Counted from the stretch's first letter, positions 8,516-16,860 are shown. The stretch is 64,000 nucleotides of DNA from JAFGDI01 sp963667715 (GCA_963667715.1 OY763926.1:4154001-4218000), one strand, 5' to 3'. The notes: generated by a model not told the origin, from the sequence alone. A program made the numbers and translations.

Positions 8516-8557
8516 TTAGGATTTAGCATTTAGGAATTATAAGTTAGCGTTTAGCAC
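8516..8557. repeat. Heptamer array (6 x TTAGNNN) at the end of a phage gene
   Basis: Six consecutive 7-bp units, five of them of the form TTAGnnn (TTAGGAT, TTAGCAT, TTAGGAA, TTATAAG, TTAGCGT, TTAGCAC). The stop codon of the gene at 8544 lies inside the array. Similar arrays occur at 27558, 51800 and 52200. Confidence 0.7.
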
Positions 8558-9116
8558 AACAGTCTTTTGCCTTTAGATTAGATCCGCAAGGACAGGGACG
8601 GTTGTGATTGACGACAGCTTTTAGGGCTGCGGCCTGCTTAGCGTTTTTGGCTTTCTCTGGCGAAGCAGGCTTGGTGTGATAGTCTTTTTGATTGATCATA
8701 GAAGTATCCTCCTGGCTGCACCATGCGTGCAGCATATAATCTGTATCATTAGCAAGGAAGGCATCGATAATATAGTGAACCTCTCTGGTAGCACGCAGAC
8801 GGTCAATCTCGTTTTTGAGTGAAATATTCTCAGCGATCCGTTTAGAGTTCTGCGAATGCTCGACACTGCGAACTTTAGCACGAAATTCATCGATGGGGGT
8901 ATAATAGTTATCTTTTAATCTGGATAGGATATATTTGAAAGTTTCAAAGCTTACATCTACACCGCTCAGAAAGTACATGTCTTTTTCGATATTCAGAATA
9001 CTGTGCTGCAATTTTTCCAGCCGGTTGGCTGCTTTGAAATAGCTTATTGCAAAGACAATACATAAAATCAGCAATAGAGATATAAGAAATAATATTGTTT
9101 CTGTTAAAGAATCCAT
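8544..9116 (-). CDS. Membrane-anchored coiled-coil protein with C-terminal SEC-C zinc motif
   Basis: 190 residues, GGAGTACAA before the ATG. A transmembrane segment occupies residues 7-26 (ILFLISLLLILCIVFAISYF). A long coiled coil follows, and the C-terminus is a SEC-C zinc-binding motif (RPCPCGSNLKAKDCCAKR). SEC-C tails bind zinc and in SecA contact SecB and ribosomes. The combination in a phage early operon is unusual. It could modify host envelope or secretion functions, but no function is established. Its stop codon lies in a heptamer array. Confidence 0.75.
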   Translation of the reverse strand: MDSLTETILFLISLLLILCIVFAISYFKAANRLEKLQHSILNIEKDMYFLSGVDVSFETFKYILSRLKDNYYTPIDEFRAKVRSVEHSQNSKRIAENISLKNEIDRLRATREVHYIIDAFLANDTDYMLHAWCSQEDTSMINQKDYHTKPASPEKAKNAKQAAALKAVVNHNRPCPCGSNLKAKDCCAKR

Positions 9117-9146
9117 TTGTACTCCGTTACAAATATATGATATGAA

Positions 9147-9629
9147 TTAAAAACTTAACTCCATTTGGATGTCAGATAGATTATTGGCTGTTACTGCCGG
9201 GTTAATTCGCTTGAGCATAGCCTTCAGGGCTTCGATGACCTTTATACCCTCTGAGGTTGTCAGCTCGCTGGGATCTGTTTTACGGCCTTGGGTCATGCGG
9301 CTGACCATGCCGGAAAGCTGGCCATGGTTCCAGCCGAGATCTCCAGCGAGCTCAGCTATGCCGATGATCATAGCCTGGCTGATCCGGGCAGGACGGCTGA
9401 CTGTAGCTTTGGCGGTGTTGTGCCAGCCGAGCTCTACACAGGTTGCAAGGATCTCGTCAAGCTGAACGTTAGTGAGCTGCTTGCAGCTGGTAATCTTGCG
9501 GCCTTTGCTGTCTGAAAACTGGCTCAGATAGAATCGGTATTGAGCTTCGCCAGCTTTGCCAGGCTTGCGAAGGCCGACAGCACGAAGGGCTGTTTGTAGG
9601 ATCTTGATTTGTTTGGGGTTTAATGGCAT
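9147..9629 (-). CDS. gemA: GemA-like regulatory protein (Mu gp16 family)
   Basis: 160 residues. The N-terminus 'MPLNPKQIKILQTALRAVGL' and the 'YRFYLSQFSDSKGRKITSCKQLTN' segment match the Mu gp16/GemA (DUF1018) pattern, which occurs only in Mu-like phages. The C-terminal half carries a helix-turn-helix-like stretch. GemA of Mu modulates host gene expression and DNA topology. It lies between the MuB-like gene and gam, as in Mu. Confidence 0.8.
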   Translation of the reverse strand: MPLNPKQIKILQTALRAVGLRKPGKAGEAQYRFYLSQFSDSKGRKITSCKQLTNVQLDEILATCVELGWHNTAKATVSRPARISQAMIIGIAELAGDLGWNHGQLSGMVSRMTQGRKTDPSELTTSEGIKVIEALKAMLKRINPAVTANNLSDIQMELSF

Positions 9630-9666
9630 AGTATTTTCACCATGAAGGTCATGAAGAACATGAAGG

Positions 9667-10080
9667 TTATTGTATTCTTATTGCACCAGGTGCGGAAAAG
9701 GAACATTTGTAAATAAAGTATGCTACGTAATGTTTTTTATGTTTTTTATACTCTGCTTTAGCGTATGCATATGCTTCTAAAGCAAGGATATATTCCCAGC
9801 CAGCTAAAAGAAATTCTACTTGGTTTAGCCTCTTACCATTTCTAATAGTTGTTTCAAAACTAATATGCAAATCTTCTTTAATCCATGATATAATATGAAA
9901 TAAAATATCTCTTTCAGCTATACTTGTATATTTAAAGGCATACGTATCAATCTTATCTAGAAATTTAATTTTATACTTTTTTTGGAGCTTATGGACTTCA
10001 TAACCAACGGTAGGTTCTTTCAAGTCTGCTCTTAACTTAATAATGTTTTCTCTGCGTTTTATATCATTGAATATTTTCAT
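9667..10080 (-). CDS. Phage protein, unknown
   Basis: 137 residues, rich in Lys, Ile and Tyr, and encoded by DNA more AT-rich than its neighbours, which suggests a separate origin. It looks entirely helical (KRRENIIKLRADL..., YILALEAYAYAKAEYKKHKKHY). It is inserted between the MuB-like gene and gemA. No family recognised. Confidence 0.6.
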   Translation of the reverse strand: MKIFNDIKRRENIIKLRADLKEPTVGYEVHKLQKKYKIKFLDKIDTYAFKYTSIAERDILFHIISWIKEDLHISFETTIRNGKRLNQVEFLLAGWEYILALEAYAYAKAEYKKHKKHYVAYFIYKCSFSAPGAIRIQ

Positions 10081-10121
10081 AATGTGAAAGCTCTTTTTTC
10101 TGTGGTTAAAATTATATCAGG

Positions 10122-11294
10122 TCACGCTGTGGCGGCTTGCTGCTGATCTGCGAGCTGGCGTTTTGGTTTTGGCACTGCCATTGGCAGGTTCTCGCATGGC
10201 AGCCGTAACGTGTAGATCATCCTGATAATATCAAGACCAGTAATTAATTGTGTCTGGTAGATGGATGATACTTTATGCAGAGCCGAGATAATATCAACAC
10301 AGATTCTCAACCTGCCGGATCTCGGCGTTGAGCAAATATGCTTTAGAGTGTCAACAGCATCTTTAGCGAGCATGATCCCATCATATTGGAACATATCACG
10401 AATATCCTGCTCGGAATATAGGCCGGTACCAGGATCAGTTGAGTCGTAAGCGAGCTCGTCCAGATTTGAAGATCTCATAACACGGCTATTAAACTGATCT
10501 AATGATTCATATCCACTGCGACCTGAATCACAGGCAAGTGTTTTGAGTAGGTGATTGTTCCCGCTAAGTATCAGTGGACATTTACATTTAACGCAGATCA
10601 CCTGACGCAGCATATTAAGACATGAAACGTTAAGATGACTTGCTTCATCAACAATAATAACGGCATGACGGTCACGAAGTTGACGAACTAGACGTTTAAT
10701 AATCGCTTCTACAGTTCCAGAATAATCTACGCCGACAGCTTCTGCCAACATTTGCATAATGCCTTTTTTGGTATTGGACTCATCTAAAACGATCATATAT
10801 GCAGATGTCGGATTATCTTTGCACCATATCTCTAAGCAGTACGTCTTACCGTGACCACCATCGCCTATTAATAATCCAATCTTACCTTCTTCGTGACTGA
10901 AGCTAATAGTATTGGTGATCAGGCCCTGAATTTCTCTAAGGACTGAGGTATCAACACGGTCCGGACGTTTGTTGTAGTTATCATCTTGACGTTTATAGTC
11001 ATTGCAGAATTTCAGAATACTGGTTAGTGCTGCTTCTGTATCGCCTTCATATTTACCGTTCAAAACCTGGCTAATAACGCTCGATGAATAACCGATCTTT
11101 TTAGCCAGGCTGTTATTCGAAAATTTATATTCTTTAATAAACGCTCGAATGGTATTTATTGCACATGCAATTTTTTCTTCAGTATACACAGTTGGAATCC
11201 TTTCCAATATAGTGTGTTGTTCTGCGTCCAATCCTCGACGCAGTGCATTTAGTTCATATTCATCATTATTGTGATCTGAATCAATCGCTTTCAT
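10122..11294 (-). CDS. MuB-like AAA+ transposition protein
   Basis: 390 residues. The N-terminal helix-turn-helix lies at residues 55-82 (SNNSLAKKIGYSSSVISQVLNG). The Walker A GDGGHGKT is at 144-151 and the Walker B AVIIVDEASH at 211-220. A C-terminal helical domain follows, like the one that contacts DNA in MuB. MuB proteins are ATP-dependent target-capture factors that activate the transposase and give target immunity. The start overlaps the transposase 3' end by 14 bp, so the two are made together. Length is somewhat above Mu B (312 residues). Confidence 0.9.
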   Translation of the reverse strand: MKAIDSDHNNDEYELNALRRGLDAEQHTILERIPTVYTEEKIACAINTIRAFIKEYKFSNNSLAKKIGYSSSVISQVLNGKYEGDTEAALTSILKFCNDYKRQDDNYNKRPDRVDTSVLREIQGLITNTISFSHEEGKIGLLIGDGGHGKTYCLEIWCKDNPTSAYMIVLDESNTKKGIMQMLAEAVGVDYSGTVEAIIKRLVRQLRDRHAVIIVDEASHLNVSCLNMLRQVICVKCKCPLILSGNNHLLKTLACDSGRSGYESLDQFNSRVMRSSNLDELAYDSTDPGTGLYSEQDIRDMFQYDGIMLAKDAVDTLKHICSTPRSGRLRICVDIISALHKVSSIYQTQLITGLDIIRMIYTLRLPCENLPMAVPKPKRQLADQQQAATA

Positions 11295-13281
11295 AATCGG
11301 AGAACCTCAGCTTCTCGATCGGCTGATATTCATCTGGCATTGCTGACAGATCAAAATTCAACTTTTCGATCGCTTGACTTGATACCGGCTGATCGAAGTC
11401 CAGTTCGAACGCTTGTATGTTATCATTCTGTCCAACGGCTCTCCGTAGGTGTTGGACTTTTTCTTTACGTTTTACATCTGTAACAGCGTTATCGAGCGGG
11501 GTGATTACCGGCTTGATATTGGGCTGTTTGGCTTTATACTTATCGTCGGCCATGTGCTGTTGAGCGGCGTGTTCTGCGGCTTCAATAGTGAGGTCGGTCA
11601 GGCTCATGTTAGCGGTCCGGGCAGCTGGCTTGACCTCTTTCATGAGGTTCATAGCCCGGCGTTTTTTCTTCATGGCCTCACGCAGATCTACCTGGCTGGC
11701 CTTGATACCGTATTGCTCCAGGCGATGCTGGCTGGCGGTTGTGATATATTTGAATTCTCTGGTAAAGACTCTAACTGTTGAGATATCGTCAGGATCGTAA
11801 CTAACCCTGACCTTGGTGCCCTGCCTGCGGAGTAGCTCAGAGTCAAACTGACCGTAGAAGTGGCCAGAGAACTTGACACCGTTCTTGCCGATTGTCAGCT
11901 CTCCGGACCAGACCTGACAGAGCAGGTTTAGGGTGTCTTCAGAGATAACACGACGACTGTCACGGGTTGCCATGACCTGGGCCGGTGTCTGACCGGCATT
12001 GGCTTTGTGCGGACTATTATTATAAGTGACCAGGTAACGGTCAACCTTGGCGGCGAAGCTCTCCAGGTCATCTGTCTGAGCGATGGCCTTATCGGTCTTG
12101 AGATAATCGTTGAGAGTGGCCGGCCTCCTGGATGAATCTTTACCGCAATAAGTCTCGAAGCTCTTAATGAACTGACGGTCGAAGGTATCGAAGAATCTTT
12201 CGATAGCCTTGGATTGTGGACAATATGGAATAGAGAAACTTACACCGATATCCATCATGGCATATAAGCCGATAACGGTCTGTCTTTCTTCCTCGGTCAG
12301 CTCCTTGCCACGTTTGGCCTGACGCTGTTTCTTGGTTTGACCGGTCCACATGGCCGAATCATAATCTCGACCATTATCGATCTTGACGGATTCCGGTGGG
12401 CCGTATTTCTGGCAGCCGTTACGGAAGGCCAGCATAATAGTAGTCTGGTTCGGTGCTGCGGTCACGCAGTAGCCGACCAGAGAACGGGTACGCATATCTT
12501 CCCAGGCAGTCAGCCATGGACGAATCCAGGTACCCTGATATCTAACCCAGCAGTTGCAGCGATGATGGTCGCCGATCCAGACGCTGCCGGGTTCGATCGC
12601 TTCCCGGTCGGTAACTATATAAGGAGCACAGCGGGCATTGTAAGCTTCCATACCCTCTCGATGCAGGATCTGGGCGGGGAGCGGGATTTTCTGTTCGATC
12701 AATCTATACATGGTTCGCTCTGAAGGGATTTGCCAGTTCTGATTCTGAGACTCATTAATATAGATCATATTTTTATAGCAGACATTAACGCTGAGCCGAC
12801 GCTGATCGAGCCACATATTACTGAACAGTTCCCAAGCTTCGTCTGAGATGGATTCATCTACGACCTTGGCACCTCTGGAATCTACCAGGCCCATAATACC
12901 CTGGTCACGGTAATTTTTATCCCAGCGACGCAGCGACCGTTCCGAGAGTCCGCGCAGATCTGCAAAGCATTTGATGGCCGCAAGGCGGTTACCGCCGTGG
13001 GCCAGGTAGCCGCTGATGTATTTCTCAAGCTGCTTGAGCAGGCCGAGCCGCTCTGTTGCCTGTTGACGTTTTGGTAGTGGAACTTTCAGCAGCTGGTCGG
13101 GGTCATCCGGCTGACGATTGGCCAGACGGCTGCGCAGATCCGGATGGGCTGATTCTGGAATCTGCCATGATCGGCCTTTGCGAACGGCTCCGGGCAGATC
13201 GTCAGAAGCACACATCCGCTGTATATGCCTTGCGGTCAGCTTGAGTTTTTCTGCTGCTTGTTTAACAGTTAAGTATTTCAT
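11281..13281 (-). CDS. MuA-type DDE transposase
   Basis: 666 residues, close to Mu A (663). The N-terminus is an excisionase/MerR-like helix-turn-helix (LTVKQAAEKLKLTARHIQRMC), and a second DNA-binding region lies around 70-180. The catalytic triad is visible as D238 (IGDHH), D302 (KIDNGRDY) and E361 (KAIERFF); spacings of 64 and 59 compare with 67 and 56 in Mu. A beta-barrel and a basic C-terminal tail follow. It would cut the TGTA/TACA ends found at 3186 and 38585 and join them with a 5-bp stagger. It is the main gene of the leftward early operon. Confidence 0.95.
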   Translation of the reverse strand: MKYLTVKQAAEKLKLTARHIQRMCASDDLPGAVRKGRSWQIPESAHPDLRSRLANRQPDDPDQLLKVPLPKRQQATERLGLLKQLEKYISGYLAHGGNRLAAIKCFADLRGLSERSLRRWDKNYRDQGIMGLVDSRGAKVVDESISDEAWELFSNMWLDQRRLSVNVCYKNMIYINESQNQNWQIPSERTMYRLIEQKIPLPAQILHREGMEAYNARCAPYIVTDREAIEPGSVWIGDHHRCNCWVRYQGTWIRPWLTAWEDMRTRSLVGYCVTAAPNQTTIMLAFRNGCQKYGPPESVKIDNGRDYDSAMWTGQTKKQRQAKRGKELTEEERQTVIGLYAMMDIGVSFSIPYCPQSKAIERFFDTFDRQFIKSFETYCGKDSSRRPATLNDYLKTDKAIAQTDDLESFAAKVDRYLVTYNNSPHKANAGQTPAQVMATRDSRRVISEDTLNLLCQVWSGELTIGKNGVKFSGHFYGQFDSELLRRQGTKVRVSYDPDDISTVRVFTREFKYITTASQHRLEQYGIKASQVDLREAMKKKRRAMNLMKEVKPAARTANMSLTDLTIEAAEHAAQQHMADDKYKAKQPNIKPVITPLDNAVTDVKRKEKVQHLRRAVGQNDNIQAFELDFDQPVSSQAIEKLNFDLSAMPDEYQPIEKLRFSDYESD

Positions 13282-13284
13282 GAT

Positions 13285-13719
13285 TTAAAATAAGTTTATA
13301 ATCTGTTTAACCTGGTCTAAAAGGTTAATTAAATCCATATGACATTTCTGTGTGCGGCTCACCAGATCAATTGCTTTTCGCTTGCGGTCCTGTCGCATCT
13401 TATCGGTTCGCTCGAAACCTTCGACCGGCACCATTACATAACCTTGCGGCTTATCCTGGATAATAATCCAGTTAGATACCGGCTGATCGCCAGCGGAGAT
13501 ATCAGGTATAATATAGTAACGATGACTGAACCAGCGGCTGTAATCCTGGAATTGCTCGATGTTGTATTGCTGCAGACATTCGCTGCAGCAGCCAATGATG
13601 GTCCTGGACGGCAGCTGCCCTGGGGCGGTACTATTGAGCCAATGTGTCGGCTCTTTGAGCACGCCACAGCAATCTTCGTTTGGACATGGAATATTTATAT
13701 CATTATATTGATCGAGCAT
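13285..13719 (-). CDS. Zinc-finger phage protein, unknown
   Basis: 144 residues, immediately upstream of the transposase (3-bp gap). Cys pairs at the N-terminus (CPNEDCCGVL ... GCCSECLQQY) form a likely zinc ribbon. The C-terminal half is basic and helical (DKMRQDRKRKAIDLVSRTQ). Its position suggests a DNA-binding accessory of transposition or early regulation, without direct proof. Confidence 0.65.
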   Translation of the reverse strand: MLDQYNDINIPCPNEDCCGVLKEPTHWLNSTAPGQLPSRTIIGCCSECLQQYNIEQFQDYSRWFSHRYYIIPDISAGDQPVSNWIIIQDKPQGYVMVPVEGFERTDKMRQDRKRKAIDLVSRTQKCHMDLINLLDQVKQIINLF

Positions 13720-13745
13720 TATTATTGCCTCACACTAACGGTTAG

Positions 13746-14219
13746 TTATTTGACAGAATCCTGAAACTTTCTGTTGATCCTGTCGAACAGCTGATATTGC
13801 CGTCGCAGACTCTCTGGCAGCTTAGTTCTATACTCTTCGATTTCACGCCGATCCTTTTTATTGATCTCGCCGTCAGCTAAGATCTTGAGGATATGCTGCT
13901 CTATCTCACAGCCGAACTTGCATTGCTCAATCAGATCAGCCAGAACCGCAGGCGTATCTGATGGTTCATCAGCCAGATCCACAACAACAATTGGCAGCTC
14001 ACCGGTCAATAGCTGCAGGATACGCTGATCTCTGGTCCGTTCATACAGAGCTCGCCATATTACGCTTGGTATCGTTGCTGTGCCACCCAGGTATTTATAT
14101 ACAGACGAGGTGGCCAAACCTGTCATGTAGCCAAGTGTTCTGGCCGTTACGCCATGATCCTCTGTCACTTGCTGCAATAGAATATAATCATCGTTCATTA
14201 CAAAATCTTCCGTTAACAT
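13746..14219 (-). CDS. Phage helix-turn-helix regulator
   Basis: 157 residues, with AAGGAAG 7 bp before the ATG; an inner ATG eight codons later is possible. Residues 20-55 form a helix-turn-helix (VTARTLGYMTGLATSSVYKYLGGTA...), similar to CII-type phage regulators. The C-terminal half is a charged helical region (IEEYRTKLPESLRRQYQLFDRINR). It precedes the transposition genes and is a candidate controller of the early operon. Confidence 0.7.
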   Translation of the reverse strand: MLTEDFVMNDDYILLQQVTEDHGVTARTLGYMTGLATSSVYKYLGGTATIPSVIWRALYERTRDQRILQLLTGELPIVVVDLADEPSDTPAVLADLIEQCKFGCEIEQHILKILADGEINKKDRREIEEYRTKLPESLRRQYQLFDRINRKFQDSVK

Positions 14220-14264
14220 AACTAGCTTCCTTTCTATTGTTCCAGCGGCATCATGCCGCTTATA

Positions 14265-14444
14265 TTACCCAACCACAGCAGCCGCTGCTGAGACTGCTAT
14301 GCCCTTTAACTTGTCAATTAGATCGTGATACTCTTTTTCTTTTTTTATGTTGTGAAGTTTAACAGCATCGGCGAACACGACTAAACAGGCATTGACTATC
14401 AGCTCAAGCTCGTCGGCGTTTACTTCTATCTTTATCTTTTCCAT
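14265..14444 (-). CDS. Small acidic phage protein, unknown
   Basis: 59 residues from ATG 14444. The longer frame starts inside the upstream gene and has no better ribosome site. The sequence MEKIKIEVNADELELIVNACLVVFADAVKLHN is amphipathic and helical. No family recognised. Confidence 0.45.
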   Translation of the reverse strand: MEKIKIEVNADELELIVNACLVVFADAVKLHNIKKEKEYHDLIDKLKGIAVSAAAAVVG

Positions 14445-14586
14445 ATAACCTGACTCCGTTCTTATCTGTATTGAGGTGCATCCTGCACTCATAATATTCT
14501 TTGCCGTCGGGCAGTTCTATTGTCCAGAATCCTGTTTGGCCACATACCCGGCAAGCGTATTTGATTGTTTCTTTTTTAAGCACCAT
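14404..14586 (-). CDS. Small zinc-ribbon phage protein
   Basis: 60 residues. CRVCGQTGFW...ELPDG followed by YYECRMH gives a C-x2-C...C-x2-H zinc site. The C-terminus is strongly basic (KDKDRSKRRRA). Overlaps the next small frame. Probably a small regulator or nucleic-acid-binding protein. Confidence 0.5.
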   Translation of the reverse strand: MVLKKETIKYACRVCGQTGFWTIELPDGKEYYECRMHLNTDKNGVRLYGKDKDRSKRRRA

Positions 14587-14601
14587 GAAGTACTTGAGAT
14601 C

Positions 14602-14841
14602 TTAATGTCTCTTCCAGGTTGAGGTGCCATAGTAACCTGGACGGCTGTTTAGGTAATTATCCTTGCGGCGTTGCTCATAATAGGTATGAGCGATAAAGGT
14701 CATTACCAGAAGTATTATTAAAGATGCCATAAGTACAAAGGTTTTGTATTCTATGCCGACTCTAGTGCTTAGCCAGGCTAATGCTGTGCCAGAGAGATTG
14801 ATACCTACCAGCCAGAGAATTATTTGTATTGTTTTTTTCAT
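14602..14841 (-). CDS. Small two-span membrane protein of the phage
   Basis: 79 residues from ATG 14841, chosen for the AAAGGGAC ribosome site; the longer frame runs through a stem-loop and lacks such a site. Two transmembrane segments (TIQIILWLVGINLSGTALAWL and FVLMASLIILLVMTFIAH) and a basic tail. Size and topology would fit a holin or superinfection-exclusion protein, but its place among early genes favours the latter or an unknown role. Confidence 0.55.
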   Translation of the reverse strand: MKKTIQIILWLVGINLSGTALAWLSTRVGIEYKTFVLMASLIILLVMTFIAHTYYEQRRKDNYLNSRPGYYGTSTWKRH

Positions 14842-14870
14842 GTTATTGTCCCTTTCATTGTTAGTTAAAT

Positions 14871-14957
14871 AACTGCCAGGCTTTGGCTGGCTGTGAATAT
14901 GGTAAAAAATATACAAGAAATAAATAGTAATAATGACCAGCTCACAGCCTGGCAGTT
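14871..14957. repeat. 12-bp perfect inverted repeat, stem-loop before the small membrane-protein gene
   Basis: AACTGCCAGGCT at 14871-14882 and AGCCTGGCAGTT at 14946-14957 pair perfectly, with a secondary GGCTGTGA/TCACAGCC pairing inside. On the minus strand it lies between the secreted-protein gene and the 14841 start, so it may shape the intercistronic RNA. Confidence 0.5.
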
Positions 14958-14989
14958 GAGAAGCAAATTGATAAAGGATCTCTGCAGCG

Positions 14990-15268
14990 TCAACCAAACT
15001 GATAGTCGTCGCCGACTTGCGGCAAACGCCGGTTGAAGATTAAAGGTACCCGGTTAAATGTTGAATCACAAGCGGGGACGCTTATGCTACTTATAAAATA
15101 TGCCGGGCAGATCTGGTCGACTTCGATCTCAACTGAAGCGGACGTAATAGCGAGGGGGTACTCATGTTGTTGGTGGATCTGCCCGGTGGTGATACAATTA
15201 TTCTGAGCTAATGCCGGAAGGGTTATCAGCGGGAGAATAATAATTGTATACATTTTACCTGTCATCAT
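14990..15268 (-). CDS. Small secreted phage-encoded protein, unknown
   Basis: 92 residues. The signal peptide MYTIIILPLITLPALAQ (from the third Met) has an ALA-Q cleavage site. The mature part has three to four Cys (NNCITTG..., DQICPAYF, PACDSTF), suggesting disulfides. An exported protein in the early region might protect the lysogen against superinfection (inference). Confidence 0.5.
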   Translation of the reverse strand: MMTGKMYTIIILPLITLPALAQNNCITTGQIHQQHEYPLAITSASVEIEVDQICPAYFISSISVPACDSTFNRVPLIFNRRLPQVGDDYQFG

Positions 15269-15551
15269 TTGTTCGTCTGGTCTATTATTTAGTTGTGCTC
15301 TTTAACAATTTATTTTGACTTTTTTATAAAATTGCTGGGTAAGCTTCCTTGCTCTTTTAAGCAGCTTCCTTGCCGCCCCAGCTTAAAGCAATGGGTAATA
15401 TTGCCAGAAGGAGCTTAAGGACCAAAGTCTGCGTGAAACGCTATAAGAGTTTTAAGTGACATAGTACAAATCCTTTCGTGTATGTCGGCGGGATAAACCC
15501 GTTTATTTTTATGCCCGGCAGTTACAGCTGCCGGGGTATTGGACTCAGCCG
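15269..15551. other. Phage intergenic stretch with stem-loop; possible micro-ORF
   Basis: A perfect 8-bp stem, CCCGGCAG/CTGCCGGG with a 6-base loop, lies at 15514-15535, just after the leftward gene ending at 15552. A leftward TTG-started frame at 15357-15425 would encode 22 hydrophobic residues (MVLKLLLAILPIALSWGGKE...), and an overlapping 15-residue frame with AAGGA starts at 15462. Neither is convincing as a gene. Confidence 0.3.
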
Positions 15552-15734
15552 CTATAGAACTGAGTTTGTATTACTATAATAAGGAGCGTAACGGGGAAGC
15601 TCGGCTTCCAGGACACGACGGAGAAACTCGGTAACACTGCAACCTGAATGCTCGGCACCGGCGTTAGCCAGGACTAAAATGGCACGATCTGTGGTATAGT
15701 TGAAGCTTACAGTTTTTACAAAGTTTTCAGGCAT
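15552..15734 (-). CDS. Small phage protein, possibly ribbon-helix-helix
   Basis: 60 residues, overlapping the upstream gene by 8 bp. A short N-terminal strand (VKTVSFNYTTD) followed by two helices (AILVLANAGAEHSGCSVTEFLRRVLEAEL) is consistent with a ribbon-helix-helix-like DNA-binding fold. Second gene of the leftward operon. Confidence 0.55.
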   Translation of the reverse strand: MPENFVKTVSFNYTTDRAILVLANAGAEHSGCSVTEFLRRVLEAELPRYAPYYSNTNSVL

Positions 15735-15918
15735 GTTTCAGCTCAGCAGTTAGATCAATAGTCATACTTAAGCGTTCTTGTGGAGAAAGGTTATTCCAAA
15801 GATTAAGAGCGGCGGCAGTTGCGATGCACTTTTTTGTCCCCTCTTTTTCGCAGATAGCATCAAAAGCGTTTTTAACTTTAGCAGGAATATTTGTTGCAAT
15901 CTGTTTTTGTTTTTCCAT
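15727..15918 (-). CDS. Small phage protein, possibly ribbon-helix-helix
   Basis: 63 residues with an excellent ribosome site (AAGGAGGTTCTA before ATG). N-terminal strand KQIATNIPAKVKNAFDAICEKEGTKK followed by helices resembles ribbon-helix-helix regulators. Co-translated with the following small gene through an 8-bp overlap. Confidence 0.6.
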   Translation of the reverse strand: MEKQKQIATNIPAKVKNAFDAICEKEGTKKCIATAAALNLWNNLSPQERLSMTIDLTAELKHA

Positions 15919-15936
15919 TAGAACCTCCTTGTATTA

Positions 15937-16134
15937 TTATGCAGCAGATCCGTCTGCTGGTTTTGCTTCATTGTGCTTTTCAATAATGGCAGAAAACGCT
16001 TCGATCAGAATAAGATTGCAAAGATCATGGGCTGTACGATTCTCCAAAGCGGCTGCTTGGTTTGCAAGCTCGATAGTTTCTGGATAATATTTTCCAGCAA
16101 GTGTGATCGCTTTAATTGTTTTAGGTTTTGCCAT
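15937..16134 (-). CDS. First gene of the leftward phage operon, small regulator candidate
   Basis: 65 residues from ATG 16134; an in-frame TTG at 16152 is the alternative. AKPKTIKAITLAGKYYPETIELANQAAALENRTAHDLCNLIL suggests a basic N-terminal arm, then helices. It is the first gene leftward of the central divergent region, the place where Mu carries ner, and so may be an early transcription regulator (inference). Confidence 0.5.
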   Translation of the reverse strand: MAKPKTIKAITLAGKYYPETIELANQAAALENRTAHDLCNLILIEAFSAIIEKHNEAKPADGSAA

Positions 16135-16162
16135 AAATTTTGAACAAGCCAAGTTACGTTTA

Positions 16163-16246
16163 ATTACTACATAGTAATATATCGTACTTACTTGGAAATT
16201 TCAACACCTTAAATAATATTTGTTACGAATTATTACTACATATTAC
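16163..16246. promoter_or_regulatory. Central divergent control region with repeated palindromic sites
   Basis: ATTACTACATAGTAAT at 16163-16178 is a near-perfect palindrome. A related ATTACTACATATTAC lies at 16232-16246; both share ATTACTACATA. They lie between the outermost leftward gene (start 16134) and the rightward gene (start 16284) in very AT-rich DNA. These are the best candidates for operators of the lysis-lysogeny switch. Confidence 0.55.
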
Positions 16247-16283
16247 GCTTTATTTTTTATAAGTAACTGGATAGTCTTTAGAT

Positions 16284-16610
16284 ATGACACAAGAAAAAAC
16301 AAATAAAGAACCTGAAAAAATTAAAAGAGGATATGATTACCCTGTGAAATTACTTGATTTATGGGAAGAATTTCACAAAGAAAGATTATCTAAGAATTAT
16401 TCACCATCAGCATCTGGTGCGATGATTTTATGGCTTGCTATGCCTGCCGCATTAAGAGATGAAACAATTAAAGCAGCTCAAAGAAAAGATTTAAATAATG
16501 CTATTAAAGACTTGAGAGAATGTGCTGAGTCTCAGCTTCTTGATTCAAAATTGGTTGAGTTGATGCGTGAGTACGTTGACGGGATTTCAGATCGATTAAA
16601 AAGTAAATAA
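16284..16610 (+). CDS. Phage protein divergent from the early operon, repressor candidate
   Basis: 108 residues, helical and charged (KIKRGYDYPVKLLDLWEEFHKERLSKNYSPSASGAMILWL...). It is the only rightward gene directly at the control region, followed by its own terminator at 16861. In Mu the repressor gene occupies the same divergent place. However, there is no clear helix-turn-helix, and 'NYSPSASGAMILWL' would only loosely fit a DNA-binding helix pair. The function is unproven. Confidence 0.5.
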   Translation: MTQEKTNKEPEKIKRGYDYPVKLLDLWEEFHKERLSKNYSPSASGAMILWLAMPAALRDETIKAAQRKDLNNAIKDLRECAESQLLDSKLVELMREYVDGISDRLKSK

Positions 16611-16689
16611 CTGTCAGTGGGTCAATTTTTTCTATTTCTTTTATAGTAAGCCCTTTTTCCAAGTACGACTGTATCGTTTCTCTTTTCAT
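16504..16689 (-). CDS. Possible small antisense-overlapping gene
   Basis: A leftward frame from ATG 16689 (61 residues; MKRETIQSYLEKGLTIKEIEKIDPLTVIYFLI) has a good GGGAGG ribosome site 10 bp upstream. It overlaps the 3' third of the rightward gene, so it may be fortuitous beyond its first 25 codons. Confidence 0.25.
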   Translation of the reverse strand: MKRETIQSYLEKGLTIKEIEKIDPLTVIYFLIDLKSRQRTHASTQPILNQEAETQHILSSL

Positions 16690-16860
16690 TTTCTTATTGC
16701 CTCCCAGCAAGAATTAATCAATATCGACCTTGTGATAATTTAACTTTAACTGATTTTAAATATGAATTCAAGTGGGCCAAAAACAAGAACTTATCAAAAA
16801 AGCTAATCTAACAGGCTAAGTCCGATAATACACTGCATAGCTATATTGATATCTATTTAG

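Noticed and set aside
13339..13764. 141-residue plus-strand frame opposite the zinc-finger protein
   Set aside because: Runs across two well-supported leftward genes and their gap; composition is that of an antisense shadow.
15552..16134. Toxin-antitoxin module in the small-gene block
   Set aside because: The small ribbon-helix-helix-like proteins are not paired with a recognisable toxin; they fit phage regulators better.
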